Translations under genes and position numbers: made by a program
NCBI GenBank assembly: GCA_965219565.1
Contig: OZ244780.1
Location: 2,294,001-2,358,000 of the forward strand
Source of the DNA: DAOUJI01 sp965219565
Lineage (GTDB): Bacteria > Chloroflexota > Dehalococcoidia > Lucifugimonadales > JAGWBF01
Reading direction: 5' to 3'
DNA: 64,000 bases
Shown: piece after piece, positions 16,834 to 25,429 of the stretch
How positions within the stretch are numbered: the first letter of the stretch is position 1
Layout of the letters: the number at the start of each line of letters is the position of its first letter
The notes under the pieces: model-generated
Seen by the model: the letters and a program-made list of their open reading frames with translations, nothing else
The model's database searches: none
Told to the model about the DNA's origin: nothing

Positions 16834-16861
16834 TTGACACTGGTTAATGTGTGATATTAAC
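16834..16861 (+). promoter_or_regulatory. Candidate promoter and inverted-repeat operator of the TusA operon
   Basis: TTGACA (16834-16839) is followed by TATTAA at a short 15-base spacing. An inverted repeat, GTTAAT (16843-16848) and ATTAAC (16856-16861) with a 7-base spacer, overlaps this region, as expected for a repressor site. It lies 37 bases before the TusA-like gene in the gap between divergent genes. Confidence 0.4.
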
Positions 16862-16898
16862 ATTCCTTATACCTTAGTGAGGCGGCCCCTATCGGGGG

Positions 16899-17165
16899 AT
16901 GCAACAAGCAATGGCGGATGAACAAAAACTGGCCCAGGCCATAGCCGTAGCCGACGAATGGGACGCGGGAGACATGGGCTGTGGTGAAGTCATCATCCTG
17001 TTGAGGCAACGAATGCAGAAGCTCAAGCCCTATGAGGTCCTCAGGCTTAGGGCCCGTGACCTGGGGGCGCCCCAGGATCTCCCGGCCTGGTGTCGCATGA
17101 CAGGCCGCCGCTTGCTGAGGGCCGAACACCCCGATTATTGGATCGAGCAAAAAGAGACGCCATAA
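16899..17165 (+). CDS. TusA-family sulfur-carrier-like protein with CG motif
   Basis: This 88-residue protein has the TusA-like two-layer fold pattern. The usual CPxP site is replaced by DMGCGEVIILL, keeping the nucleophilic cysteine (Cys28) but not the prolines. A second cysteine lies in LPAWCRMTG (Cys65), a motif shared with the fusion protein at 17591-19123. TusA proteins accept persulfide sulfur on the cysteine and pass it on; whether this variant does so is inference. An internal ATG at 16911 (MADEQK) is an alternative start. It is the first gene of a run with a DsrE-like protein and a TusA-MetE fusion. Confidence 0.75.
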   Translation: MQQAMADEQKLAQAIAVADEWDAGDMGCGEVIILLRQRMQKLKPYEVLRLRARDLGAPQDLPAWCRMTGRRLLRAEHPDYWIEQKETP

Positions 17166-17187
17166 CGACACACCGGAAGGAGACTGC

Positions 17188-17550
17188 ATGGCCGGAAAAT
17201 TCTGCGTAAGCCTCACCAACGCGAAGAACGACCCAGACAGAGCGACGGTGGGATTTGTAGTCGCCAACGCGGCGCTTGGTTCGGAGAAGGAGACCGTCGT
17301 CTTCCTGAGCGCCGAGGGCGTCCGACTTGCCGAGAAGGGCTACGCCGACGACGTCCACGAAGAGGGCTTCATGGGCCTGAAGGACCTGATGCACAACTTT
17401 GCAGGCGGCGGCGGAACGATATACGTATGTGCTCCCTGCTTCAAAAAACGAGGCCTGGACGAGAACAACCTGGTGGACGGCTCCATGATTGTCGGCGGCG
17501 CAAAACTGGTGGAGTTCCTCTCCGACGGCAGCCCCTGCGTCACCTACTAG
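17188..17550 (+). CDS. DsrE/DsrF-like family protein
   Basis: This is a 120-residue DsrE-fold protein with the N-terminal KFCVSLTNAKNDPDRATVGF, the middle ETVVFLSAEGVRLAEKGYA and a cysteine pair in YVCAPCFKKRG near residue 82. The fold is shared with sulfur-relay proteins TusBCD and with peroxiredoxin-like membrane-associated proteins. The ATG follows AAGGAG closely. It lies 22 bases after the TusA-like gene and 40 bases before the TusA-MetE fusion, which supports a sulfur-transfer role; the sulfur donor and acceptor are unknown. Confidence 0.8.
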   Translation: MAGKFCVSLTNAKNDPDRATVGFVVANAALGSEKETVVFLSAEGVRLAEKGYADDVHEEGFMGLKDLMHNFAGGGGTIYVCAPCFKKRGLDENNLVDGSMIVGGAKLVEFLSDGSPCVTY

Positions 17551-17590
17551 GGGACAGGGCCTTTCCGCCAACCCCTCAAAGGCCTTGCTG

Positions 17591-19123
17591 ATGGACCAGG
17601 TCGAAAAACACGCCCACCAACCCGACGTTATGTTCGACGGCGGCGACCTCGACTGCGGCGGCGGACTGTTGCTGTTGATTCGGCGCCACATCGACCCGCT
17701 AGAGCGCGGCGGGCTCCTGGAGATACTATCAACGGACTCCACAGTGGAAGTGGAGCTGCCCGCCTGGTGCCGCATGACCGACAACGAGCTTGTCTCGTGG
17801 ACCAAGACCGGAACCCGGCGCAGCTACCTCGTTTGCAAAGGTCCCTTTTCAGGCCGCAACGGGACCCAGGCGGCAGCGCCCAAGACAGCCTCTTTGAGGC
17901 TACACTCCCTCGTAGAAGTTACTATACCCGAATCGCTTCCACCGCCGGTCGCCGCCCCGAAAATACAGCCGTTGTCCGTTTTCGGAATCGGCAGCTGGCC
18001 ACGGCCCCGTTGGATGCTGCAAGCAATTCACGACCGTTTGGAAGGCAGGTTGGACGAGGCGGAGTTCCACGTCACCGCCGACGACGCCGTGCGGCTTTCC
18101 ATCGACGCCCAGCTTCGCGCAGGAGTCGATGTCCTTACCGACGGCGAGCAACGGCGGGACAGCTATGCCAGCTTCGTGGGGGGCCTCCTGGACAATTGCC
18201 AGCTTATACCCCTCAGCGACCTGACCGCGATGGTGGACGACTCGGAAAAGTTCGAACGCGAACTCAGGGCATTAGACGTTCCAGCCGCGGAAGTCCGGCA
18301 TCCCGTGGTCTTTGGCAAGCTGGGACGGAGCCGCCCGCTGGCTGTCCACGAGTTGGAGTTTGCCAAGACATGCTCAGACAAGCCGGTGAAGGTGGCGCTG
18401 CCGGGGCCGTATCTGCTTACCCGCACCATGTGGCTGGACTGCCTAACCGAGAGTCCCTACAACTCCCGTGAGGAGCTGGCACAAGACGTAGTGCGGGTCC
18501 TCCGCGAAGAGCTCCACTTCCTTCTGGCCAGAGGCGCCGCACTGGTGCAATTCGACGAGCCCGTGCTGTCCGAGGTGGTGTTTGGGACTCCCACTGGAGG
18601 AAGGTCTTTCATGTGCGGCGCACTGGCGGAGAAGATGGACACCGAGGAGGAGTTGGCCTTCGCGAGTGGCCTGATAAACAAGGTGGTGGAAGGGCTGCCC
18701 ATGGATCGGCTGGGTTTGCACGTCTGCAGGGGCAACTGGTCCAAAGACGAAACTGTCGCCCTTGCGGGCAGCTACGGGCCGCTGGTTGAAACCCTCTCCT
18801 CATTGAACGTGGGACACTATTTCCTTGAGTTCTGCACGCCGCGCGCCGGGGACTTGGAAGCCGTGTCCGGCCTTCCCTCTGACCGGCGAATCGGGGTAGG
18901 GGTCGTCAACCCTAAGCTGGATACGGTCGAGTCCGCCGCTGAAATCGTGGAGAGTGGGGAACGGGCCATTTCCATTTTCGGCCCTGACCGGGTCCTGCTG
19001 AACCCTGACTGCGGTTTCGCGACCTTTGCGGACAATCCCGTGGCCTCCGCCAAGGCTGCCGCGTCCAAGCTTTCGGCCATCGCAGAAGCCGCCTCCGAAC
19101 TCCGCCGCCGGCATCTGGGCTGA
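17591..19123 (+). CDS. TusA-like domain fused to core-MetE methionine synthase family protein
   Basis: This protein of about 510 residues joins two modules. Residues 1-85 are TusA-like, with DGGDLDCGGGLLLLIRR (Cys22) and LPAWCRMTDN (Cys60). From about residue 125, FGIGSWPRP starts a cobalamin-independent methionine synthase C-terminal-type barrel of about 370 residues. All four expected zinc ligands are visible in order: His and Cys in LHVCRGN, Glu in FLEFC and Cys in NPDCGF. The N-terminal folate half of full MetE is absent, as in folate-independent core-MetE families (MesA-D). The start ATG at 17591 is chosen where the TusA similarity begins; the frame is open further upstream. A methyl or sulfur transfer to a thiol is likely, but the donor is unknown. 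Confidence 0.82.
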   Translation: MDQVEKHAHQPDVMFDGGDLDCGGGLLLLIRRHIDPLERGGLLEILSTDSTVEVELPAWCRMTDNELVSWTKTGTRRSYLVCKGPFSGRNGTQAAAPKTASLRLHSLVEVTIPESLPPPVAAPKIQPLSVFGIGSWPRPRWMLQAIHDRLEGRLDEAEFHVTADDAVRLSIDAQLRAGVDVLTDGEQRRDSYASFVGGLLDNCQLIPLSDLTAMVDDSEKFERELRALDVPAAEVRHPVVFGKLGRSRPLAVHELEFAKTCSDKPVKVALPGPYLLTRTMWLDCLTESPYNSREELAQDVVRVLREELHFLLARGAALVQFDEPVLSEVVFGTPTGGRSFMCGALAEKMDTEEELAFASGLINKVVEGLPMDRLGLHVCRGNWSKDETVALAGSYGPLVETLSSLNVGHYFLEFCTPRAGDLEAVSGLPSDRRIGVGVVNPKLDTVESAAEIVESGERAISIFGPDRVLLNPDCGFATFADNPVASAKAAASKLSAIAEAASELRRRHLG

Positions 19124-19131
19124 CAGCTACA

Positions 19132-19527
19132 ATGACCACCGCCAAATTCGGTTCGTTCGACGATTTGCTCCAAATTACCGCCGAGGACCTCCGGCCCATT
19201 GTCAGAGCGTTGCGTGAGGCCATATTCGACGTTCACCCGGACGCATGTGAGGTAGTGCGCCTGGGAGACAGGGCGGCCACATACGGCGTCGGGCCTAGAA
19301 AGATGATCGACGGCTACGCTTACATTCTCCCCCAACGCACCTGGGTCAACCTGGGCTTCTACCAGGGGGTCTCCCTGCCGGACCCGGAGCGACTGCTTGA
19401 AGGAACCGGCGCAAAGATGCGGCACGTGAAGATACGCACCGTCGAAGAGGCAAGCCGAGCGGATGTTCGCACCCTCGTGGAGGCCGCGCTTGCCGAGCGC
19501 ACGGCCGCTCTCGCTCACCGCGACTGA
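19132..19527 (+). CDS. DUF1801 (YdhG-like) domain protein
   Basis: This 131-residue protein fits the DUF1801/YdhG-like family, with an N-terminal helix (LRPIVRALREAIFDVHPDAC), the strand GDRAATYGVGPRKM and WVNLGFYQGVSLPDPERLLE, which match the domain's usual layout. It starts eight bases after the TusA-MetE fusion gene, so it is the last gene of that operon and stands before a strong terminator. The biochemical role of the family is not known. Confidence 0.75.
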   Translation: MTTAKFGSFDDLLQITAEDLRPIVRALREAIFDVHPDACEVVRLGDRAATYGVGPRKMIDGYAYILPQRTWVNLGFYQGVSLPDPERLLEGTGAKMRHVKIRTVEEASRADVRTLVEAALAERTAALAHRD

Positions 19528-19595
19528 AATAATGCCCGGCGGCCTATTCCGCCTTCACCCAAACCCATTGAGTGGAGTCGCATCTAACTCACAAA

Positions 19596-19637
19596 CAGAA
19601 GGCCCCACATTCACTCTGCGGGGCCTTCTGATTTTTT
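19596..19637 (+). terminator. Rho-independent terminator after the TusA/MetE operon
   Basis: An 11-bp perfect stem, CAGAAGGCCCC and GGGGCCTTCTG, encloses a 13-base loop and is followed by ATTTTTT. It ends the plus-strand operon. The stem lies 13 bases from the stop of the convergent LLM gene and may also end that transcript. Confidence 0.88.
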
Positions 19638-19649
19638 GGGTTGCAGGAA

Positions 19650-20819
19650 TTATTCGTAGGGCTTTAGCTGTATCTCGTGGAGGGCGGGGACGACCTCTTT
19701 ACCGAACAACTCCACCGACCGCATCACGTCGTCATGGGGCATCAAGCCCTCGTTGCCGTAGATGTGGATGTAGCCCGGGTCCAGATGTTCGATGATTTGG
19801 GTCAGCTTCTCGATGACCGTGTCCGGGTTTCCCACGATGATGTTGTTGACCTCGCGCAGCTCGTCGTAGCCCATCCTGCGGCCAAAGGTGCCCGTTCCTA
19901 TCGTGGGCCTCTGACTCTTGACGTTCAGCGCCTCACGGCTCTGGTAGCCGGGAGGGTCGTTGTGCTCACGGGGCCCCCTCTGCCTGTGGTCCTCGGTCCA
20001 CATGAACCACTTGCCCATTTCGATGGCCTTTTCGTCGGTGTCGGCAACGAAGCACCTTAGCAAGTATCCGAAGTGCTCCGGCCCCGGCTGGAAGCCAACG
20101 TCGTGGGCCGTTTCGATGTAGACGCTCTTCAAGTATTCGGTCATTCCGATAAGCGCGCCCAGGTTCATGTAGGGATGTTGGTGTCGCGCGGCCCAGACCA
20201 CGCTTTCAGGGCTGCCCGTGCCAGGGAACCATATCTCAGGACGGGGCTTCTGCACCGGCAGCACCCAGGGGTTCACCACCCTGTACTGGAAATGCTTGCC
20301 TTCGAAACGGAAGGGGCCGGGTTCCGTCCAGCACTTGATGATAAGGTCATGGGCTTCCTGGAACCGCTCAAAATTCTCCGTAGGGTCGATGCCTCCTTGG
20401 AGGGACTCAACCGCCGTTCCACGCACGAACCCGGAGACGATTCGGCCGTTGGAGAAGCAGTCCAGCATGGCTATCTCTTCAGCCATCTTGACGGGGTCGT
20501 TGATCGCTATGACGTTGCCGAGTATAGCAATCCGCACATTCTTGGTCAGCTTGGCGATGACCGCAGCGTCCATGTTGACCGACGGCTTCATGCACCAGTA
20601 GGAGGCGTGGTGCTCGTTGGACATGATACCGTCAAAGCCCACTTCGTCAGCCAGGGCGTACTGCTCGTGGTACTGGTTGTAGAGCACGTGGGCCTTGTTG
20701 GGGTCGAAGTGGGTGTTGGGGAACCCCAGGCGCCCGGAGGGGTATTTCTCCAGGTCTTCGTTGGTTACGTGTCCATAGGGCTGTTCCGAGAACCAGAATA
20801 CTTCTACTTTATCCTTCAT
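19650..20819 (-). CDS. LLM class flavin-dependent oxidoreductase (luciferase-like), copy 2
   Basis: This 389-residue luciferase-like enzyme is a close paralog of the protein at 4269-5456. They share the start DKVEVFWFSEQPYGHV, SNEHHASYWCMKPSVN, the DPTENFERFQEAHDLIIKCW region and the C-terminal GNEGLMPHDDVMRSVELFGK. AGGAGG precedes the ATG. It is followed upstream, on the same strand, by an alpha/beta hydrolase gene 62 bases away, so a common transcript is likely. The cofactor (FMN or F420) and substrate cannot be told from sequence alone. Confidence 0.88.
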   Translation of the reverse strand: MKDKVEVFWFSEQPYGHVTNEDLEKYPSGRLGFPNTHFDPNKAHVLYNQYHEQYALADEVGFDGIMSNEHHASYWCMKPSVNMDAAVIAKLTKNVRIAILGNVIAINDPVKMAEEIAMLDCFSNGRIVSGFVRGTAVESLQGGIDPTENFERFQEAHDLIIKCWTEPGPFRFEGKHFQYRVVNPWVLPVQKPRPEIWFPGTGSPESVVWAARHQHPYMNLGALIGMTEYLKSVYIETAHDVGFQPGPEHFGYLLRCFVADTDEKAIEMGKWFMWTEDHRQRGPREHNDPPGYQSREALNVKSQRPTIGTGTFGRRMGYDELREVNNIIVGNPDTVIEKLTQIIEHLDPGYIHIYGNEGLMPHDDVMRSVELFGKEVVPALHEIQLKPYE

Positions 20820-20881
20820 CGCACCGCCTCCTGGTGGACTTCAACCCGGGGGGCCCGTCGCACGCCTGTCGCTTCAGCCCC

Positions 20882-21664
20882 CTAGAGACTCGCCAGGAAG
20901 TCCAGCGTAGCCTTGGCGCAGGCGTCCGGCTGCTCGTCCTGAGGGCTGTGCCCGGCCTGGTCGATGGTCTGCAGCTTGGAGCCGGGAATCGCTTCCTGGT
21001 AGATCTCTCCTGAGTTCACTGGCATGATGCCGTCCTGGGCGCCGAAGAGTATCAGCGTCGGTACGCTGGCCATTTCCAGGTACATGGGCAGCACGGGATT
21101 GTGCATGTACGGTTTCCACAAAAGCCGTGAGTCCATCTCCCGGTTGGTCCAAAGGACGTTCTTCTCCTCGTCGCTTAGGTCGTCGGTCTTGGGGGCGTTG
21201 TCCACGTTGGCCCACCACTTGTCAATGAACTCATTGAGGCCCGCCATGAGAATCTCGGTGATATCACCCTCCCTGGGCCTGATTCCGGCTGGCGCCAAGA
21301 GCGCCTGGCCCTTGATTCGGGGGTTCTCCGTGGAGGAGAGTTCAGCGGCGATCCATCCACCCATAGAGTGCCCGACGAGGGCGACGTCTTCCAAGCCCAG
21401 CTTTCTCATCAAGCCTGTGTAGAAGTGGACTACGTCGGCTATCGAGTTCACCCAGGGAAGCCTGTCGGACTCATCGTATCCCGGATGGGACGGGACGTAC
21501 ACGGTGTGGTTCTGAGCCAAGGCGTCGATGTATGCGTTCCACTGTTGGTTGCCGGTCTCTCCGTGCAAGTACAGTATCGGCGAGCCACTGCCGCCCTTCT
21601 TGATGTGGGTGCGGCCCCCGCCGATGTCAACATACTCGTCGGTGTAGTTCTTGGTCGTGGTCAT
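20882..21664 (-). CDS. Alpha/beta fold hydrolase
   Basis: This 260-residue alpha/beta hydrolase begins DEYVDIGGGRTHIKKGGSG, has an oxyanion region YLHGETGNQQW and the nucleophile elbow GHSMGGW (Ser). The acid is expected in GAQDGIMPV and the base in QAGHSPQDE. The ATG at 21664 is used because AGGAGG is close upstream; the frame continues further but without support. It probably shares a transcript with the LLM enzyme downstream, suggesting hydrolysis of an ester, lactone or C-C bond made by the monooxygenase; this is inference. Confidence 0.87.
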   Translation of the reverse strand: MTTTKNYTDEYVDIGGGRTHIKKGGSGSPILYLHGETGNQQWNAYIDALAQNHTVYVPSHPGYDESDRLPWVNSIADVVHFYTGLMRKLGLEDVALVGHSMGGWIAAELSSTENPRIKGQALLAPAGIRPREGDITEILMAGLNEFIDKWWANVDNAPKTDDLSDEEKNVLWTNREMDSRLLWKPYMHNPVLPMYLEMASVPTLILFGAQDGIMPVNSGEIYQEAIPGSKLQTIDQAGHSPQDEQPDACAKATLDFLASL

Positions 21665-21862
21665 GGAGCAATCCTCCTGGAGATGTTGGGCGCCCTTGAC
21701 TCCTGTATCAGGAACCCAGCCGAATATACCCCGTGTCCTGGGCGGGCAGGGTGAAGTTTGCCTTAGCCCATTGCCTTTGTCAATAGTGGCTTGAGCCGCT
21801 AAACTTGGCGGCGGCCCAATAGATTGGCGGGTGGACGCACCCACTAGGAAACAGATTCCCTT

Positions 21863-23167
21863 ATGTCTATTTCCAACCCGATAACAGCAGTCCGTGGAGT
21901 GTTCTATGGATGGTGGCTAGCGCTGCTGAGTTCATTCATCCACGCCATCGTCATCGTTCCGGTGTTTCAGGGTGCAACCATCTGGAACGTTCTGATGAAG
22001 AACACCTTCGGCTGGAGTCCCGCCCAATTGGGCCTCGCCTGGTCGTTGCAGAGGGCCGAAGGTTCCATCTCCACACCCCTTTCCGGATACCTGACCGACA
22101 AATACGGCCCCCGTTTTGTAGTGATGGTGGGGATGTTCATACTTGGCGGCGGTTTCGTCGCGTTCAGCCGCGTCAACGAGCTGTGGCACTTCTACGTGGC
22201 ACTGCTGTTGATGGCGGCGGGAACCGGCTTGGCAGGTTGGCTTCCCCTCATGACCTCGTTGAACAACTGGTTCCATAGGCGGCGGAACATGGCCATGAGC
22301 ATATCCTTGGAAGGGCTGTACGCGGGCGCTTTCGTGATAGTGCCGGCGCTTAGCTGGGCCGTCGACCCCGACCGCTTTTCGCCCGACGCCTGGAGAACCG
22401 TAGCCCTGGGCATTGGTGTGGCCATGCTGGCGCTGGCCTGGCCTATGACCCGGTACATAAGGAACAGGCCGGAGGACTACGGCCAATACCCCGACGGGAT
22501 TCCGCCTTCCGAGCTTCCCACAAAGGAGACCAGCGGTCCGCCTCCGCTGGAGCAGCACCAGGGCTACACCTGGCGGGAAGCCATCCGCACGTTCAACTTC
22601 TGGTGCATATCCGTAGGCCATGCCGTCACCACCGGCGTATACACCACTGTCTTGTTCCATTTGGGCATAATGCTGGACGACCGGGGATACTCCCTGGCCA
22701 CGGTGGGTCTGATAGTCGCGGTGAGCCAGGCAGTTGCGGGCGCCTTCAACCTCATAGGCGGATACGTCAGCGACAAGGTCCCAGTCAGGTACACCCTCTT
22801 CTGGTTTTCCCTCTTCCCTTCGGCGGCGGTGGCGGTGCTGTTGATGTCCGAGAACCTGGCTATGGCCTATCTGTTCGCCGTGCTGCTGGGTGTGGGTATG
22901 GGCGGAAGGACAGCCCCGATATCGTCCATGCGCGGCACCTATTTCGGACGCCGTGAGTTCTCCAAGATAACAGGGCTGTCCATGATTTCGGTGAATGTGG
23001 TGTCCGTAGCCGCGCCGCCGATGGCCGGGCTGAGCTACAAGTGGCAGGATGAGAGCTACACTGCGGTGTTCGCTATCCTGGCGGTGTTGGGGCTATTGGG
23101 GTCCTTCCTCTTCCTGCTGCTGGGGGAGCCGCGCCCCGACCCCCGCCCTGCGTCCGCATCGGCCTAG
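21863..23167 (+). CDS. MFS transporter (monocarboxylate/oxalate-type)
   Basis: This is a 434-residue major facilitator protein with about 12 hydrophobic segments. The loop between helices 2 and 3 has SGYLTDKYGPRFVV, the standard MFS motif, and GGYVSDKVPVRYTLFW repeats it in the second half. The pattern is like the oxalate/formate and monocarboxylate transporters. It diverges from the alpha/beta hydrolase and LLM genes, so it may import or export the compound they process. Its last four bases overlap the convergent DNA glycosylase gene. Confidence 0.88.
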   Translation: MSISNPITAVRGVFYGWWLALLSSFIHAIVIVPVFQGATIWNVLMKNTFGWSPAQLGLAWSLQRAEGSISTPLSGYLTDKYGPRFVVMVGMFILGGGFVAFSRVNELWHFYVALLLMAAGTGLAGWLPLMTSLNNWFHRRRNMAMSISLEGLYAGAFVIVPALSWAVDPDRFSPDAWRTVALGIGVAMLALAWPMTRYIRNRPEDYGQYPDGIPPSELPTKETSGPPPLEQHQGYTWREAIRTFNFWCISVGHAVTTGVYTTVLFHLGIMLDDRGYSLATVGLIVAVSQAVAGAFNLIGGYVSDKVPVRYTLFWFSLFPSAAVAVLLMSENLAMAYLFAVLLGVGMGGRTAPISSMRGTYFGRREFSKITGLSMISVNVVSVAAPPMAGLSYKWQDESYTAVFAILAVLGLLGSFLFLLLGEPRPDPRPASASA

Positions 23168-23868
23168 ACTTCGCCATCAATCATCCTCCGCGCCGTAGCG
23201 AATATCCCCTCGAACATCTCCGTCGTCAGACGCCCGGTCAGGGTGTTCTGCTGGCTCGGATGGTACGACGACAGCAGGACCGTACGGTCGGGGAAAGTGT
23301 GCGTCTCACCGTGCCCGAACCTCGGTCTGGGCTTGGAGTCCGGCTCGGCGTCTCCCATGACCTCATGCCTCGCCCGCAGGTAGGAATCGAAAGCGATTCT
23401 CCCAAGGGGTACAACCACCTTTACCCTGGAAAGTATCCCCAGCTCAGTCTCCAGGTACGGCCTGCACGTGAGCATCTCGTCCCGGCTGGGCTTGTTGTCG
23501 GGCGGGGCGCAGCGAACCGCCGCCGTTACGTAAGCGTCGATGAGCCTGAGGCCGTCGTCCCTGTGCTGGGACGTGGGTTGGTTGGCGAACCCGAACTTAT
23601 GGAGCGTGCCATACAGCCAGTCGCCGCTCCGGTCGCCGGTGAACATGCGCCCAGTCCTGTTTCCACCGTGAGCAGCCGGGGCCAACCCCACCAGAAGCAG
23701 CCGCGCGTCAACCTCGCCGTAGCCGGTCAGCGGGCGGCCCCAATAGTCCTCGTTCAGGTACATCCGCCGCTTGACACGCGCCGTCTCTTCCCGGTGATGG
23801 ACCAACCTCGGGCACTTCACGCAATTGACGATGGTTTCATTGAGCAGACCAAGTTCGGCGCTAGTCAT
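23164..23868 (-). CDS. udgB: Uracil-DNA glycosylase, type 5 (UdgB)-like
   Basis: This uracil-DNA glycosylase of 234 residues belongs to the family 4/5 group. Motif 1 is VGLAPAAHGGNRTGRMFTGD and motif 2 is SSYHPSQQNTLTGRL, matching type 5 (UdgB), in which the usual catalytic Asp or Asn of motif 1 is an alanine-rich sequence. Cysteines in NCVKCPRLV fit an iron-sulfur cluster with two more (CAPPDN and TCRPY). It removes uracil and other deaminated bases from DNA. The ATG at 23868 is chosen for its spacing to GGAGG; the neighbouring ATG three bases upstream is possible. Confidence 0.88.
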   Translation of the reverse strand: MTSAELGLLNETIVNCVKCPRLVHHREETARVKRRMYLNEDYWGRPLTGYGEVDARLLLVGLAPAAHGGNRTGRMFTGDRSGDWLYGTLHKFGFANQPTSQHRDDGLRLIDAYVTAAVRCAPPDNKPSRDEMLTCRPYLETELGILSRVKVVVPLGRIAFDSYLRARHEVMGDAEPDSKPRPRFGHGETHTFPDRTVLLSSYHPSQQNTLTGRLTTEMFEGIFATARRMIDGEV

Positions 23869-23920
23869 CATTTCCTCCAAACGTCTGCTATCATACCTGG
23901 AAACGACAGAGGCGCACGAT

Positions 23921-24856
23921 ATGAACGAAGAGACAATAGCCGACGTCTTAAAGCTGGTAGACCGGGACCGCATGGAAAGCCGAGTTCGGGAGTTGGCCCA
24001 AGCCCCGCGAAACGCCGTCTCGAATCCGCATCACTTGCAATGGGCCAGGAGTCAGGTAGCCGACTCCCTGAGAGCCTCCGGCTGCGGCGTCACGATGCAA
24101 CAGTTTCCCTGCGGCAACCGCACCGGCGTCAACATAATAGGCTCCAGGCCCGGCTCCGACATACAGCTCAGGCCCCTGCTGGTGAGCGCCCACTATGACA
24201 CGACGGAGGACTCTCCGGGCGCAGACGACAACGCTTCGGGAGTGGCGGCGATGCTGGAGTGCGCCGGAGTCCTTCAGGCGGCGGCTTTGAAGCGGCCCAT
24301 CGAGTTTGTTGCCTTCGATATGGAGGAGGCGCAACCGGAGCGGGAAGGGCTGGTTGGAAGCTCGGCGTTTGTGAGCTATCTGGAAGGAATCGAGGGTCCT
24401 CCCGTGTTCGAGGGGTTGTATAATCTGGAGATGGTTGGCTACACATCCGGGCCGGGCGGCCAGGGGCATCCTCCTGGGTTCGAGTTGGTCCTTCCCGATG
24501 CCTTCGCCAAGGTCCGGGAACGGGACTTCCGGGGCGACTTCATCGCTTCCGTAGCTTTGGGGGAGAGCGCGGCACTGAGCCGGGCGTTCGTCGAGTCCGC
24601 TCGAACGTGGACGCCTGAACTCCCCGTCCTGCCCATAGAAATCGCAGTTCCCATACCCCAACTGACCGACATATTCCGCAGCGACCACTCCCCCTTCTGG
24701 GCCGCGGGGATGCGGGCGATCATGATCACTGACACGGCAGACTTCCGCAATCCCAACTACCACCAGGCCACGGATACGCCCGACACCCTGGACTACGGCT
24801 TTCTGACCCTGGCAGCAAAGGCGTTGACGGCCGCTGTGCTAGACGCCTGCCTCTAG
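23921..24856 (+). CDS. M28 family zinc metallopeptidase
   Basis: This is a 311-residue M28-type aminopeptidase-like protein. The zinc ligands appear in VSAHYDTTEDSPGADDNASG (His and Asp), in FDMEEAQPE (the catalytic and ligand glutamates) and in RSDHSPFW and NYHQATDTPDTLDY (Asp and His). The ATG at 23921 is preceded by AGAGG. No signal peptide is obvious, so it is probably cytoplasmic. It diverges from the glycosylase gene and converges with the peptidase gene after it, overlapping by four bases. Confidence 0.87.
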   Translation: MNEETIADVLKLVDRDRMESRVRELAQAPRNAVSNPHHLQWARSQVADSLRASGCGVTMQQFPCGNRTGVNIIGSRPGSDIQLRPLLVSAHYDTTEDSPGADDNASGVAAMLECAGVLQAAALKRPIEFVAFDMEEAQPEREGLVGSSAFVSYLEGIEGPPVFEGLYNLEMVGYTSGPGGQGHPPGFELVLPDAFAKVRERDFRGDFIASVALGESAALSRAFVESARTWTPELPVLPIEIAVPIPQLTDIFRSDHSPFWAAGMRAIMITDTADFRNPNYHQATDTPDTLDYGFLTLAAKALTAAVLDACL

Positions 24857-25413
24857 AGGTTCCGCACGGGTCCAAACCGCCGAAGAGGCCAATATTTGAA
24901 CCAGACCTTGCTCAGTATCGCTTCCTGCTTAACGGGACCGTAGGCCCTGCTGTCGTCGCTGTCGGTCCGACTGTCCCCCAGCACGAAATATTCGTCCGGG
25001 TCCAGGAACCATTCCGTAAAGGCAGACTTTGGCTCCGTTCGGACGTCGGCATTCAGGTACGGTTCCGCAATCGCCTCATCGTTCACGTACACTCGTCCGC
25101 TGTCCAAGCGCACAGTCTCGTTAGGCATTCCAACGATCCGCTTGACGTAGGTAGACCGTCCTTCCCTAGGGCTCCTGAGCACGACGATGTCGCCTCTGAG
25201 AAAAGACCGTCGCGCCGACTTGCGGTTCGCCAGCACGTGGTCACCATGCACCAGGATTGGCCACATGCTTGGACCGTTGACGCGATAGGGCGTGGACGCA
25301 AGAAACGCCGCCAATGCGGTTATGGGCCTGAAAAGAAAGAGCGCCCAGGCTCCCGCCCTCTTGAGCATGGACCGCTCATGGGGACCGGGAGTCTGGGCGC
25401 TCCCCTCGTTCAT
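24853..25413 (-). CDS. sodX: Nickel-type superoxide dismutase maturation protease (S26 family)
   Basis: This 186-residue protein is an S26-type signal peptidase. It has a hydrophobic helix (about residues 20-40), the Ser49 nucleophile in NGPSMWPIL, GDIVVLRSP, the catalytic Lys91 in YVKRIVGMP and a GDSRTDSDDSR box E. It could be an ordinary LepB. Because it lies 16 bases after the nickel superoxide dismutase gene on the same strand, the better call is SodX, the protease that removes the short propeptide of NiSOD so that the nickel-binding N-terminal His is freed. No clear ribosome-binding site precedes the start, so it may depend on coupling to sodN. Confidence 0.83.
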   Translation of the reverse strand: MNEGSAQTPGPHERSMLKRAGAWALFLFRPITALAAFLASTPYRVNGPSMWPILVHGDHVLANRKSARRSFLRGDIVVLRSPREGRSTYVKRIVGMPNETVRLDSGRVYVNDEAIAEPYLNADVRTEPKSAFTEWFLDPDEYFVLGDSRTDSDDSRAYGPVKQEAILSKVWFKYWPLRRFGPVRNL

Positions 25414-25429
25414 TGTCGGAGGTTGGCGG

